Below, one piece after another: positions 48,275 through 60,070 of a stretch of 64,000 nucleotides of DNA (within the stretch, counting starts at the first letter, position 1; each line of letters starts with the position of its first letter). Source of the stretch: Puccinellia tenuiflora (taxonomy: Eukaryota; Streptophyta; Magnoliopsida; Poales; Poaceae); assembly GCA_012064385.1 (NCBI GenBank), contig QRDG01000402.1, forward strand, positions 406,414 through 470,413. Direction: 5' to 3'. Both the position numbers and the translations under genes were made by a program. Below the pieces are notes generated by a model. The model saw nothing but the letters and a program-made list of their open reading frames with translations, was not told the origin of the DNA and searched no databases.

Positions 48275-49356
48275 ATGGCGACATCTGATGAACAGGTTGA
48301 GAAGGAGTATGCTGATTTCATGGCGAGGGTCAAGAGAACAATATATATTGATCACCTCTCCCCTCTGGTTACTAGCCAAGTTATCAACCCAGCTCTTGCC
48401 CAGTGTGCGAATGTTGTCAGTGTGGAGTTCATTGTGAACTACACAATCCCATACGATATCCCTTCCGCTGCGTTGGTGGAATTGGATGACGAGTCACAAG
48501 CCAAGGCTGCTGTAGACTTGATGAATGATTTCCCCTTCATAATTGGTGGAATGCCCAGGCCTGTAAGAGCTACGTATGCAAAGCCCGAAATGTTTTGGGA
48601 TCGCCCTAGGCACCCTGCCTTGAAGATGGAAATCCGCTGGGTAAAAAAAGAAGATCCAGAGTATGATGGGATGGATAAACTGAAGAGGCTTGCAAAGAGG
48701 CAAGATGCGGAAAATATGGCACTCCTCAAGGTGAAGTAGTTGATTTACGACTGATCTTATGTTCTTATGCCAACTACTCCCTCCGTTTCATAATGTAAGC
48801 CTTTTTAGCAAGCTAGTTGATTTACGACTGATCTTATCCAAAATTTTAATTTTGAATTTTTTGACATTTTGAAAATTGTTTTTTAAGTAGTGGGTGCATC
48901 TGCACCCATGACCCAATATAGATTTCCTCTGCAAATATCTCTTCTTTACTCCCTTGATGAAGCGAACCATTTTTCTGGGGAATATAGGACCTAATAGGGC
49001 ATAGGCAATTGTAACCAGAGACCTTCAACATATTTTTCCGGCATTCGTTATCATATTTGCCCCATTTGGATGGAGCTTGCCTATGTATACACATTATTTT
49101 GTAGATTTTGATGACGATGCTGTTCTTTAAAACTCGATACAGTTGCTTCGAACCTCGGTTGTATCCAAGCCATAATTTAACCGAGCTTTTCTCTTCCTTT
49201 CAGAATCAACTGGAAGAAGAGACGGAGCTGGCGACGCAGCAGCAGGAAACACTTGATGGAAACTTCGAGAAGTACTACATGCTTGAGAAATTGGTGCACG
49301 ACGGGAAAATCAACAACCTCGCTCGCCATTATAACGTCAACCTGTCCAACTACTGA
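48275..49356 (+). CDS. EDM3: EDM3/AIPP1-like RRM protein (2 coding exons)
   Basis: Exons 48,275-48,730 and 49,204-49,356 (TGA 49,354-49,356), joined in phase 0 through CTCAAG/GTGAAG and CTTTCAG/AATCAA, giving 202 residues. The N-terminal half is an RRM-like fold starting KRTIYIDHLSPLVTSQVI and including IPSAALVELDDESQAK and GGMPRPVRATYAKPEMF. The C-terminal half is basic then helical (LKRLAKRQDAENMALLK, QLEEETELATQQQE, KYYMLEKLVHDGKINNLA). It resembles my recollection of Arabidopsis At1g05970 (EDM3/AIPP1), a partner of ASI1 and EDM2 in controlling polyadenylation at heterochromatin-containing introns. The assignment rests on memory of that protein, not on a search. A 3' splice site 12 bp before the ATG implies a 5' noncoding exon. 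Confidence 0.8.
48737..48837. repeat. Stowaway end between short direct repeats in the EDM3-like intron
   Basis: CTCCCTCCGTTTCATAATGT (from 48,777) is a Stowaway terminus without its partner end. TAGTTGATTTACGACTGATC occurs on both sides of it (from about 48,737 and 48,814), a 23-bp direct repeat. Confidence 0.75.
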
Positions 49357-50118
49357 TCAGTTTCGAGAGTGCATGAACCAGTGGTTGCAGTCCCAGTGCA
49401 AGCTAATGTTCTTCTGGTTTAGGGCATTCCACTCATAAAAAGCGTGTGATGGTGGCAACCCATTGACTAGTTTGCTTCAGCTGCACTCTACTTGTGTCCA
49501 GCTGCATCCTATGTGTAAAAAGTAGTTCGTAGTGTAGCAGGGTAAGGCTTGGTGTTATCTTTGTATGATCTCCGAGTTTAACACGTCTGATGTTGTCTCC
49601 TGTATTAGATGTCGGTGCCTTGGTTTAGTCATGTTGATCCTGAGGATATGTTGTTGCTTCAACCAGGAGGGAATCATGTTTCTTTCTTGTGATCTCAGGA
49701 TTGGACTTATTGTCATGATGGTTTCACGGGATAGCGGCAACACATCAGCAGAATTGCCATGTTTCTAGGTCTTGGAACAGTGGGAGAGGAAGAAGGGCCT
49801 GACTGTCTGGTTGGAAAATCCGAGGAAGGAATGGTAGGAGTAGGAGGAATCAAGCAAGGAAGCCAGGGGAAGGAGGGATGCTCTGCTTCTAGCTCTGGCT
49901 CCCGTTTGCTTCTTCTCGGATAGGGATATGCAGAGTGGGTAAGTGGGATAAGTAGACTAGTACAAAATTTGCACATCCCTATGCACGGATACTCTTCACA
50001 ACTTGCACATCCTCTCAAATTTCTCCTACTACAAATCCCCTATATTTTTTCTCGGTTTGGCCGCCGAGTGTGTTTGCTTTGGACAGCACGGCAACCTGGT
50101 CAAAGGATTTGATTTTTA
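49357..50118. other. 3' UTR of the EDM3-like gene and intergenic spacer
   Basis: T-rich sequence consistent with a 3' UTR to roughly 49.7 kb, then spacer with no recognisable feature. Confidence 0.4.
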
Positions 50119-50385
50119 GACTAACCATAGTGGGAGTAACATAGCTAGTAACTTTAATACCACGTAAGCAAAAACAATGACATGGCAAGTAATTAATAAG
50201 AAGAGAGGAGGTTGGAATAACATAACTAGTTACTATAACATCACATATTCCCATATAATGTTAGTCTACAACTTAATTAATAGAGACTTGCATGACACAA
50301 TACTTATGTTACTACTCACTATAGAGTTAGTAACATAAACTAGTAACATGTTACTATTTTATGTTACTCCTCAGTATGACTAGCC
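50119..50385. mobile_element. Tourist-like (PIF/Harbinger) MITE, 267 bp
   Basis: Starts GACTAACCATAGTGGGAGTA and ends ATGTTACTCCTCAGTATGAC TAGCC, an imperfect inverted pair. TTA lies on both sides (50,116-50,118 and 50,386-50,388), the target duplication of PIF/Harbinger elements. Internally rich in GTAACATA / TATGTTAC repeats. Noncoding. Confidence 0.85.
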
Positions 50386-50388
50386 TTA

Positions 50389-50975
50389 GCAAAACCGTCT
50401 ACAAAGCTTCTCCAGTCTGAATCTAAAACACAAAACCAAAACTTCTCTGAATAAAGACATGAAAACATAACTTCTCTTTCATACCACCGTCATTATGAAT
50501 TTGGCATCGCGTCAGTTTACATGTTACTTCTCTCAGTGGCACTTCACCCATGCCTCGTGTACCTGTTCTCAATTGCTAACCTCCCCTTGTGAATAGTAAA
50601 GAAGGTACTTGAAAGAACAAACAATGTCCGAGATGTCGCCTAGAGGGGGGTGAATAGGCGATTAAAACTTTTTCTAATTAGGGGCTTGATAATTACGGAA
50701 TAAAACTATGTGTTTAAATTAACAAGCCAACAACCTAATATTCTAGGTTCACCTATGTGCACCAACAACTTATGCTAAGCAATTCAAGCAATAAGATGAT
50801 AGCAAGATATGAACTTCAAGCACGAAGGCTATCACAATGTAAATTGCATAAGTAAAGCTCGGGTATAGAAATAACCGAGGCACGCGGAGATGAGGATGTA
50901 TTCCCGAGTTACTCCTTGTTAAGGAAAATATATTAGCTATTATAGTTATGTTCTAATATATTTTGCTACTTGCAG
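50389..50975. repeat. Spacer and high-copy grass repeat abutting a Harbinger exon
   Basis: GATGTCGCCTAGAGGGGGGTGAATAGGCG (about 50,633) is a phrase I associate with very common Triticeae repeats. The stretch to about 50,925 seems to be a fragment of it that replaced the upstream exons of the Harbinger transposase that follows. The last 50 bp are AT-rich intron ending TACTTGCAG. Confidence 0.45.
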
Positions 50976-51412
50976 GAAAATACTATCTTGTTGACTCTGG
51001 ATATCCAAACAGAATTGGTTATCTCGCCCCATTCAAAGAGCAACGCTATCATGTTCCGGAGTTCCTGTCAGCACCTCCAAGAAACATGATGGAGAGATTC
51101 AACCATCTTCATTCATGTTTGCGCAATGCTGCTGAAAGAGCATTCGGCGTTTTTAAGATGAAGTGGCGCATTCTACTTGGAATACCACATTTTCCCGAGA
51201 CTCTCATGCAAACGAAGATCATCACTGCGTGCATGTGTTTGCATAACTTCATCCGTGACAGTAAGCTATTTGATCTGCATTTCCACACCTTTGAGCGAGG
51301 CTCATATGTTCATGAGGATAGCGCATCTTTTACTGGTGGAGCCGCCCCCTCATCATCTGATAGCATCATGGGTGCACTACGACAGAGCATTGCTCAAGGA
51401 ATCGTAGATTGA
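50976..51412 (+). pseudogene. PIF/Harbinger transposase, isolated 3' exon
   Basis: After an acceptor (TACTTGCAG) the frame encodes GKYYLVDSGYPNRIGYLAPF, HVPEFLSAPP, FNHLHSCLRNAAERAFGVFK, MKWRILLGIPHF and CMCLHNFIRDSK, ending TGA 51,410-51,412, about 145 residues. These are the third-quarter Asp (LVDSGY) and Glu (ERAF) motifs and the C-terminal block of a nuclease-type Harbinger transposase. The exon is open, but everything upstream, including the first catalytic Asp, is absent. This sequence subgroup differs from those at 41.3 and 45 kb. Confidence 0.85.
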
Positions 51413-51775
51413 GCAATTATTTATTGTAATTTCGAAATCACTATGACATTTGTACTATTTATGCATGTATTGCATTAAACGATACTATTTCTATTGTAAT
51501 ATCGAAATCACTATGACATTTTCATATTATTTTTATTTCGTATCTACTAAAACCTAGCATATGTTGCTATATATTGCTTTATTTTGTGCAACAAACAAAT
51601 TCAAGGGTATAACAGCTCAGAACTCATCATACCAAATAAGCAAAACAGTAGAAGCTGAAAAGAAGTCTTTCAGAGAGTTTCTGGCAGTTTCTGCCCACAG
51701 CAGTTTCTCCCCACCGGAATACAGAAACTGGCTTTCATAAGCAGAAGTTTTAAAGAAGTGGCTCTAAGTCATCTT
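51413..51775. other. Intergenic, 3' flank of the Harbinger exon
   Basis: AT-rich; CGAAATCACTATGACATTT occurs twice (about 51,433 and 51,503), a short direct repeat. Nothing else recognised. Confidence 0.5.
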
Positions 51776-51848
51776 TGGGCCGGCCCATCTAACCCATCTA
51801 TACCTGGGCCTGATGACCTGACGTTAGTAGGTTACCAGCAGTATAAAT
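51776..51848 (+). promoter_or_regulatory. RPL38 promoter: site II elements and TATA box
   Basis: TGGGCCGGCCCA at about 51,777 combines two inverted site II elements (TGGGCC/GGCCCA), and another TGGGCC lies near 51,804. Site II boxes are typical of plant ribosomal protein and other growth-linked genes. TATAAAT at 51,842-51,848 is about 100 bp before the start codon, fitting a short 5' leader. Confidence 0.65.
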
Positions 51849-51943
51849 AGGCCGAGCAGGGTATCCTCGCCCTCCCCTGCTCTTTTCCCCCAGCCGCCGC
51901 CGCTTCCACCTCCGGTTTGCAAGGGCAGCCTCCCTCGTCCACC

Positions 51944-53020
51944 ATGGTGAGACTCTCTCCTCCTCACCGCGATTGTATCTCCCGTGGATGTCTCTCTCTT
52001 TCGTAGAGGATGGAGTGCATGATGATTTGGTAACGAATCCGTTCTTGCCTCCGCAGCCGAAGCAGATCCACGAGATCAAGGACTTCCTGCTGACGGCGCG
52101 CCGGAAGGACGCGCGGTCGGTGCGGATCAAGAGGACCAAGGACGCCGTCAAGTTCAAGGTCCGCTGCTCCAGGTACCTCTACACCCTCTGCGTCTTCGAC
52201 GCCGACAAGGCCAACAAGCTCAAGCAGTCCCTCCCACCAGGTTCGTGCCCCCCACCTCTTCTCCCATTTACAATTCGATCTTTGATGCTTGGCTGCTTAC
52301 AGAATGTCCCCGCTAGTTCTCTCTATGCCTTACAACAAGATGGAGAGGGGGAAGATGCCAGTACACGTAGCTTGTTTCGTCTATAACGCTGACCTTGATT
52401 AGATACTAACGCTGACCTTGATTAGTTATTTTAGGATGCGTTTTTTTCATGTCGAATCCAGTTTTGAGTATATATGTACGCATGCTTGTGAAAACGAGTT
52501 TTAGAAATTTACGTTGAGCTGACACGTCTACTGTAAACTGCTAGTTTGAGTAAGGCTCCAGACACCAACAAGCAGTACATTGGGATAATCATTGTTCTTA
52601 GGTATCCTACTCTGATGCAAACAATTGATATCTCCATTTGCTCTGCAACTCTACCCAATAAGATGAGATAGAAGCATCATCTTGGTTGGTTATAGCTTGT
52701 TACTGCTGACCACTCAGCAGTTGCTAGCTTGCCACCAGTTATTTGCTCTTCTGCAATGTAATTGCACTGCTTTGAGTGTTCCAGTTATATACAGGGTTGT
52801 ACATGACTTGATGTCAGGCATGGGCTCATTGTTTGTAGTTCGTCCTTAGTTTATTCATCTTTTACATTGTATATATCTCATCATTATGACGTGATTCACT
52901 CTTCTGTATCGTTTTTGTTCGTACAGATATTACCATTTGTTTGTCAAATTTTTGCACTCGTTGTAAATGCTTACCAATCTTGGTGTTCATTTTGCAGGTT
53001 TGAGCGTCCAGGAGGTTTAA
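51944..53020 (+). CDS. RPL38: 60S ribosomal protein L38 (eL38), 3 exons
   Basis: Structural protein of the large cytosolic ribosomal subunit. Exons 51,944-51,946 (only the ATG), 52,057-52,240 and 52,998-53,020. Splices: ATG/GTGAGA, CCGCAG/CCG, CCACCAG/GTTCGT and TTTTGCAG/GTTTGA. The joined product is 69 residues, the normal eL38 length: it starts MPKQIHEIKDFLLTARRKDA, continues through VKFKVRCSRYLYTLCVFD and ends LPPGLSVQEV before TAA. The ATG-only first exon puts an intron directly after the start codon, an arrangement common in plant ribosomal protein genes and often linked to intron-enhanced expression. Nothing is broken. Confidence 0.97.
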
Positions 53021-53897
53021 GCATCAAGCCAGACAATGCCTTTTCTAGGAGCGGGAATGTTCGATCCATCTTGCTTTAGTATCTGTTAGCAGGCTCCTTA
53101 TTACCCCCATTATGTGAGTTTTCATGTTTGAGACTGAAATGTAATGTTGGGAATCTATGTGGATGGACCTGTGAGGATTTTGTGTTATTTCACTTGCTGG
53201 AGAATGGAGATTAGCTATCTTAAATTGATTTGAGTTCCATGCTATTTTCCCTTGTTCAATAGTGCTTTATATTTTTAACCCTTCTGTCAGGTTGATGATT
53301 ATAAGTGTATGATTTTGTGTTGGTCTAACCAGTTAGTTCGTGTTGTTTGTGCAAAGGGTGTTTTACATGTGGCTTCTTATTTGCTTCTGTCCTGTGCAAT
53401 GTTTGTCAATTTGTTACCGTACCTAGCCCTTTATGTTGAGACATGTAAATTGTGTCGCTTTCAGTGACTGGAGACACTGTCTTGGTGGCTCGGCTTGTCA
53501 AGAGTACTAAGCTCCATGCATCATGTGGTTTGCTACTGGTTCTGCTACTGATTTTTGACGGTGCATACAAACTAAAATAATAATGTCTGACTGTATAAAG
53601 TGAGAATGAATTACAAACTAAATTTATTGAAAATAATAATGATGAGACACAAGGTATTTGGAGTAGGAATAGTGAAACTACATTAGATTCCTCAAAAGAA
53701 CTAAAGGGTTTGGTCTTATGTTGAAATTCTTATAATGGAGACATTGAAATGCAATCCATGGATTTCAAAACACATGATCTTATTTTGAAAGAAAACCCAT
53801 GAAATTTGGAAGGTATCATCTTTGGATGGTACAACGGATATACATCTGAAATATCTGAAGCACCGAAAAGGAATGTTAGAGAGGTACTGCATTTATG
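53021..53897. other. RPL38 3' UTR and spacer
   Basis: The T-rich stretch to about 53,280 fits a 3' UTR. From there to the MITE array nothing is recognisable. Confidence 0.4.
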
Positions 53898-54440
53898 TAC
53901 TGCTCACTCGAGTGAGAATTAAGTTAGAGCTCACTCAACACTAACCCCGTCAGATTTGCATCGTGATTCGTGCAGTATGTCATTTATGCAACTCAAATTT
54001 CCTTCAGTTGCACATGAATTGTGCATAGTTGCAACTGAGATTTCTCAGTTGCAAATGATGTATACATGAGTTGTACATGTAACTGGATGACATCATCTGA
54101 GTGAGATTTAAGTTAATTCTCACTCGAGTGAGCACTAGTTGCTCTCTTAAGTTAATTCTCACTCGAGTGAGCACTAGTTGCTCCCACGGTTTTGCTACTG
54201 CTCACTCGAGTGAGAATTAAGTTAGAGCTCACTCAACACTCCCGTCAGATTTGCATCGTGATTCGTGCAGTATGTCATTTATGCAACTCAAATTTCCTTC
54301 AGTTGCACATGGATTGTGCATAGTTGTAACTGAGATTTCTCAGTTGCAAATGATGTATACATGAGTTGTACATGTAACTGGATGACATAATCTGAATGAG
54401 AATTAAGTTAATTCTCACTTGAGTGAGCACTAGTTGCTCC
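53898..54440. mobile_element. Tandem pair of MITEs with palindromic CTCACTCGAGTGAG ends
   Basis: Two copies in direct orientation, starting TACTGCTCACTCGAGTGAGA at 53,898 and 54,196 (period 298 bp). Each ends with the inverted form, TTAATTCTCACTCGAGTGAG CACTAGTTGCTC. After copy 1 the right terminus is present a second time (54,145-54,183). Inside are TCAGTTGCA / TGCAACTGA inverted segments. Copies differ by few bases (e.g. AACACTAACCCCGTC against AACACTCCCGTC). Noncoding. Confidence 0.88.
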
Positions 54441-55108
54441 CTAGATCTCAAAACAAATGTTGCAGGTAATAAAATTCTAATGGTGCTTATGAATATAATC
54501 ACAATATATGTGGACTAATAAAGAGAGAAAATTTTCATTGGATCCATGAATCTCATAGTTGATAGTCCTATGTAAATTTGAATCAACCAAATATACTATT
54601 GGAATATTTGACCCCAATCCTTTTATCTAAGAAGTCTTCATGGACAAAAATATTTGGAATCACCCCATTATTATGTGCCCTCAGTTGTTGTAATTTCGCG
54701 TTGCATAATTATGGAATTCGTTTCGCATTCGATAAGCCCCTCGTCCCTGACAATCAAGTCCAGCCCGTGAAGCCAAGATCCAACAGCACAAACGCTCTTT
54801 GAACCACTGAGATACGGCCCACCTGCAAGCGTGCCAAGCCATTCAGCAACTGAAGACGATGATGGCTGGACTGGACGTCACGAACTCGCGAAGCCAATCC
54901 CCACCTCCCCATCGACATTGAGCTCGCGCCCTTCTCTTCCCCAATCCCCTTGGCTCCTGCTCCCCCACTGCCCCCTCGCACCTCCAACCCCGCCCGCCAC
55001 CGTCCCTGGCTCCGTGCCCGCCGTGTCTCACTTCCGCGTCGGCCGCCCGCCGCCCATCCTCGCGCTCCGCAGGCTTCACATTTCTGTGCCTTCCCCTCGC
55101 TAACGGCC
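54441..55108 (+). promoter_or_regulatory. Upstream region and 5' leader of the release-factor gene
   Basis: AT-rich to about 54,760, then GC-rich leader sequence (many CCCC/CCGCC runs) up to the ATG at 55,109. GGCCCA near 54,816 is a possible site II element. Open frames in this stretch are leader shadows. Confidence 0.4.
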
Positions 55109-58100
55109 ATGATTGACTGCCCGCGGCTGCTTCTTGCTGCCGCTCGCGCCGCTCCCTTCCCGCCGTCCGCCGCTTGCCCGAGGCCGGCCACTGGGAGACC
55201 TCCCTTCTCCCTTTCATGCCGCCGCCGCCGCCAGTCTTCAGTTAAGGGTGAGCTATGCAATGCAAGGTCTGCAACCCCAGGTCATTAAATTAGCTGACAC
55301 TTAGATAAGTGTTTCTGCGCAAGATATGAAGTAGACCTACATGAACTTCTCGTTCGTTCGTTGTATCGCGTGATATAACTCAAAAAAAAAGCTGTTTGGC
55401 TAGAGAAGAAACTTCGTCTGTTTTATGCTTTTAGTTTTCTTATATCCTGTGGATGAAACGTTGACAGACTTGGATCAACACAGTGCAATCTGCATCCACC
55501 GGGGCGGGGAGCCAGTCGAGCGTCGTGGACGAGTCGGAGGCCGTCGAATGGGCCATGCAGGGTAATCTATGTGCTCGCTTCTTGATTTGCTTCAGTGGGT
55601 AGTAATAGTTCGGCCATTGTTCTGTTTTTCTTCTGGGGGTTAATCCATGTGCCTGGAACTTGGTTACAGACTTCTACGCCTTGCGCAAGGATGTTGAGTT
55701 GGCTGTAGAGCGTGTCGATGAAGTCAGGCGGGATGCCGGGCTCGAACAGCTCGTGGAGGAAATCGCTTCACTCGAGAATAAGTCTGGAGATAGTACCTTG
55801 TGGGATGATCCTTCCAAGGCGCAGGAGTTACTTGTTGCTCTGACTGAGGTCAAAGAGAAAGTCAAGCTTCTCAATGATTTTAAGTCGCAGGTTTGAGTCC
55901 ATGACATACTTATGCTTCCAGCAGACCAGCACCTTAAATGATATATAGCATGTGACATTTACAATACTTGCAATCTGGAAAAGTAATGAGACATTTACAT
56001 GTGAGATATGTTTTAATTTTTTGGATGTGTGCAAAATAAATTTTGGAATGGGGATCATTTGATCCTAACCATCGTTTCGGGAGAAACTTATAGCTGTATC
56101 TATTGATATGTAGTACTACTTTGCAAGTCATGTATAATAGACTATCAGTAGTAGTTATATAATGGTAATAATAATAGTAAGGCAAAAGATACAACTTTGA
56201 TGAACATATCCATACATATATGATATAAATTGGTGGACCAAGTATGGCGATAAGTGGGATCAACAATAGTTCTTGATTACGGTCTTTCCTACATTCAGGT
56301 TGAAGAAGCAGATACAATTGTGAAGCTTACAGAGGAGTTAGATTCAATAGATACAGGTCTTCTTGAGGAGGCCTCGAATATTATAAAGGCATTGAATAAA
56401 GCACTAGATAATTTTGAGATGACAAGGCTTCTTTCTGGACCCTATGACAAGGAAGGTGCTGTAATTACTATTTCTGCAGGTGCTGGGGGCACCGATGCCC
56501 AGGTATTTATTCACTGCACTTTCAGGTTTTAATCCGACTTCTCTAGACCAATATAAGTTGTGACTCAGAGTTTATAGGTACTTTCTGTAGGCAACAATGC
56601 TTGTTATTTAAGCTGGAACTGTTTTTCTTGCTTTGGTATTTGGGTTTCAGGGACCTTATCCATCAGTCATTTGGTCCTGTTGCTTAAGAAGAAATTTGGT
56701 CTTAAAGTACTGCGAATAAACTTTGCTACCCGGTAAAAAAAGAATATTTTGCTACCATACACTATTGCAGTTACCTGTACGAATGTTTGAATTGTCTTAC
56801 TATAAAAGGCTGGTCTTGAGACTCTGAAGGAACAGTAACAAACTAAACCACCTATGCGTCTGGAAAATTTAGCTGTTCTGAACCGCACAAACTATGACTA
56901 TGATATGCTGATTATCTTTGTAACTAATCAATATACGTAACTTGCTTTTTTTTAGAAATGGGGCTAAAAAAATGAAAATTTGATACCAACGTACCCTGTA
57001 CATGTTATACTCTGATCTCACTTAAGAATGACAATAACTTCCAAGAAAGCACATGCTATAGATAAACGAATGTGATTGCATTGCTTTTCCTTAAAACTTG
57101 GCTTGATCTATGCAGGATTGGGCTGACATGTTACTCAGGATGTATGTTAGGTGGGGAGAGAAGCAGCGCTACAAATCAACAGTGGTAGAGAAATCGCCCG
57201 GTGAAGAGGCTGGGATAAAATCAGCAACCGTTGAATTAGTGGGAAGATATGCCTATGGGTATCTTTCAGGGGAGAAAGGGACACACAGGATTGTCCGTCA
57301 GTCTCCATTCAACTCTAAAGGCCTTCGACAGGTATGTTCATTTGCAGTTCTCCTTTTCCGTTTTTTATCCATATTTTCCAAGCTGAAGATAAAATAGCTC
57401 TAATCTGTTCTTCCCAAATGTTCTATTTTTTGCAGACCAGCTTTGCTGGTGTTGAGGTCATGCCTCTTTTACCGGAGGAGTCCTTGGATGTAGAAATTCC
57501 TGAAGAGGATCTGGAGATAAGTTTTACAAGAGCTGGAGGTAAAGGAGGCCAGAATGTGAACAAAGTGGAGACGGCTGTTCGCATGGTCCATATTCCCACA
57601 GGCATTGCCGTTCGTTGCTCAGGTATTATATACTAAGGACAGCTTGCATCACAACTATTAATTCTTGATGTGTTAAACAACTATGCACTGTCATGTATGG
57701 GTAGACATGTGATCTCTGTTTGACAAGATATGGTCGTAATAAGCAAAACAAATGCAGCAATAATTATGATTGATTTTTTATGTGAAAATTTTGAATAATG
57801 CTCTCCTGAAACTAGCAGAACCTGATAGTCCTGAGTCCTGGCATAGTTAATAGGCAATATCTTGCAGCTTTTCCGAACGATGAGTTCATCTTGCCACAGA
57901 ATAAGCTATATCTTTTTTTTTATATCACGTGTAGCTTCTTAAGAATTTCACTAGAAATAGTTTTGAATCAAGAACTATAGTCAACTGACTGTTTACAGGA
58001 TGAAGTTGACATTTCCCTTCCCGTTGTGAAACTTTGCAGAGGAGAGGAGTCAGCTTGCTAACAAAATAAAAGCCCTAAGGCGGCTGAAAGCAAAGCTTCT

Positions 58101-58344
58101 GGTGATCGCGGAGGAGCAGCGTGCGTCGGAGATCAAGCAGATCCGTGGTGACGTGGTGAAGGCTGAGTGGGGCCAACAGATTCGCAACTATGTCTTCCAC
58201 CCCTACAAGCTCGTCAAGGACGTCCGGACGGCGTGCGAGACATCAGACATCAGCGGTGTCATGGATGGCGAGCTGGATCCCTTCGTCAAAGCCTACCTCC
58301 AGTACAAGCTCTCTGCTGCTGCCGAGGAGCAAAGCGTCAAATGA
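55109..58344 (+). CDS. PRFB1: Organellar peptide chain release factor 2 (PrfB1/HCF109 type), 7 exons
   Basis: Terminates translation at UGA/UAA in the chloroplast. Exons by splice sites and phase: 55,109-55,247; 55,484-55,561; 55,670-55,890; 56,299-56,502; 57,116-57,331; 57,436-57,622; 58,040-58,344 (TGA 58,342-58,344), giving 449 residues. The N-terminus (MIDCPRLLLAAARAA, then Ser/Arg/Pro-rich) is a plastid-type transit peptide. Then come the coiled PCRF domain (DFYALRKDVELAVERVDEVR), the GAGGTDAQDW loop, the RF2-type SPF tripeptide (IVRQSPFNSKGLRQTSF) that reads UGA/UAA, and the catalytic GGQ loop (FTRAGGKGGQNVNKVETA) for peptidyl-tRNA hydrolysis. All key residues are intact. The Arabidopsis homologue HCF109 is needed for stability and termination of UGA-ending plastid transcripts. 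The second exon is the least certain. Confidence 0.95.
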
Positions 58345-58960
58345 TGCTAGCGTCAAGGATTCAAGGTGGTGGCACGAAATTTTGATGCGAAGTTCATCAA
58401 TTGCTATGGCTGATTGATCTTCCCTAGTGAAGATACGCAGTTTACAGAAGCTTTTGCAGTTTTGTAGTATTTGTATTCAGTACCTGTAAAGTTTCTTGAT
58501 ATAGAAAGTACCAGAGTAATCAATAGACTTGAAGGTTTTAACTAGTGAAACAGCTCGATCAGAGTTATAATTGTTGGAACCAGAAGCCACGACGAGCAGC
58601 TGCTGTTGTTTTGTAGTAGTTGCGTTTTCTGTTTCTTCAATGGTTGAACTATCGGTAATTTGGTATAGTGAGTTAGTGACACATGAAGGGCCCCTTCTGT
58701 ACCGTTGCTTCACTCACTACTTGATTTTGCCTATGATGCATTCCTGGGTGAGCTGGATTTGACAGGGATTTTTCATCCAGGGGCCTGAGCATATCAGGTG
58801 ATTTGATCCATTCCTATATGAGCATGTGTGCACATGAACATTTTGTTCTTTTTGCCCCCGCTGGGTTTGAGAATTTGAGACTCAATTCAAGACTGAATTT
58901 CGGCTTGTAGTGCGGCAGGGTAGTACAAAGGGACAATATTTTAAACTTCACATTTCTGTT
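58345..58960 (+). other. 3' UTR of the release-factor gene and spacer
   Basis: TGTAAAGTTTC and TTTGTAGTATTTGTATTCAG phrases around 58,460-58,500 are plausible near-upstream polyadenylation elements. No other feature. Confidence 0.4.
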
Positions 58961-58999
58961 CCGTCCATCACTACTTGTTCATCTAGTCTGGTACTACAA

Positions 59000-60070
59000 T
59001 GCTTGGAACTCCTTTCGCTCTATCCTTTGATTCTTCATAGGTTTTACGTTGTTCCATCCTTACCTAGCTCTTGTTCTTCTTGTTTTAACTGCCTATTTCT
59101 TCGAATATTATCCCTTCGTTCTCTTGCACTTGTTCCATTTTACACTTGGTCTTTCTTCTTGTAGAGACCATACAATTTTGTTCCAATTAAAGCTGATATT
59201 TGTACCATGGGAACTAATTTTTGTTTCAGATGGTTCAAATATTTTTCTACTAGTCGTGATTTGTCTTTGGAGCGCTAAACCTTTGTTTCGCGGTTCTGAC
59301 TGAAGATGTGGTTTGTTCTACCGGCAATTGTTTCCCTCACATATTCGTGATTTGTTCTATGGGTGCGGAAATTTTGTTCCACCATGCATAAATTTTGTTA
59401 CGCTACCCATGATTTTCTTTCTCCAAAAGTATATTTTTTTTTCACTTGTAGTTGTGATCAGTTCCACGCGTGTTAAATTTTTGTTCCACTTTGTCCAATT
59501 TTTTTCTGCATATTAGTTGTTATCACTTGGTCTAAATTTTTTTCCACATGCTATCGTGATTTCTTCCATGTGCGCTAAATATTGTTTTACTTGATCCATA
59601 ATTTGTTCCGCTTTGTTCAGCTGCTAATATATTTGTTCTATTTATAGTCCTGATTTATTTCATGGACGTTAAAATGTTGTTCCGCTTGGTCCAATTTGTT
59701 CTTTCGCCTGCAATATTAGAAATTTGTTCCACAACCGTTTAACTTTTTCCTTTTTTTGCACTTGGTAAACAATGTTGTTCCTCAGTGAATTATTCCTTGG
59801 TAGTTAAAATTTTGTTTCACTTGGTCGAAAACTTTGTTCTGCTTATAGATGTGATATGTTCCTCAAGCACTAATTTTTTCCACTAGCTCCAAATTTTGTT
59901 CTCCTTTTAGCCATGATCTGTTCCAAAAGGGATTAAAATTTGTTCTGCTTGTTTCAAATCTTGTTCCACTTCTAGTCACGACTTGTTCTGCGGGTGCTAA
60001 AAATTTATTGCACTTAGTCCGAAAAAATATACTTTTAGTAGTCGTGATCTGCTACTTGAGTGCTAATTTT
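59000..60070. repeat. Degenerate minisatellite built on TTGTTCCAC / GTGATTTGTTCCA
   Basis: Over about 1.1 kb the phrase (T)TTGTTCCRC..GGTCCAAATTTGTT alternates with AGTCGTGATTTGTTCYAYGGGTGCTAAAATT at spacings of about 60-90 bp. Examples are 59,305-59,400, 59,450-59,510, 59,555-59,620, 59,640-59,710 and 59,930-60,050. Each unit is heavily diverged. Poor in coding content. Period and unit borders need a self dot plot. Confidence 0.7.

Noticed and set aside
54754..55260. 168-codon minus-strand frame opposite exon 1 of the release-factor gene
   Set aside because: Shadow of GC-rich leader and transit-peptide sequence; no motif.
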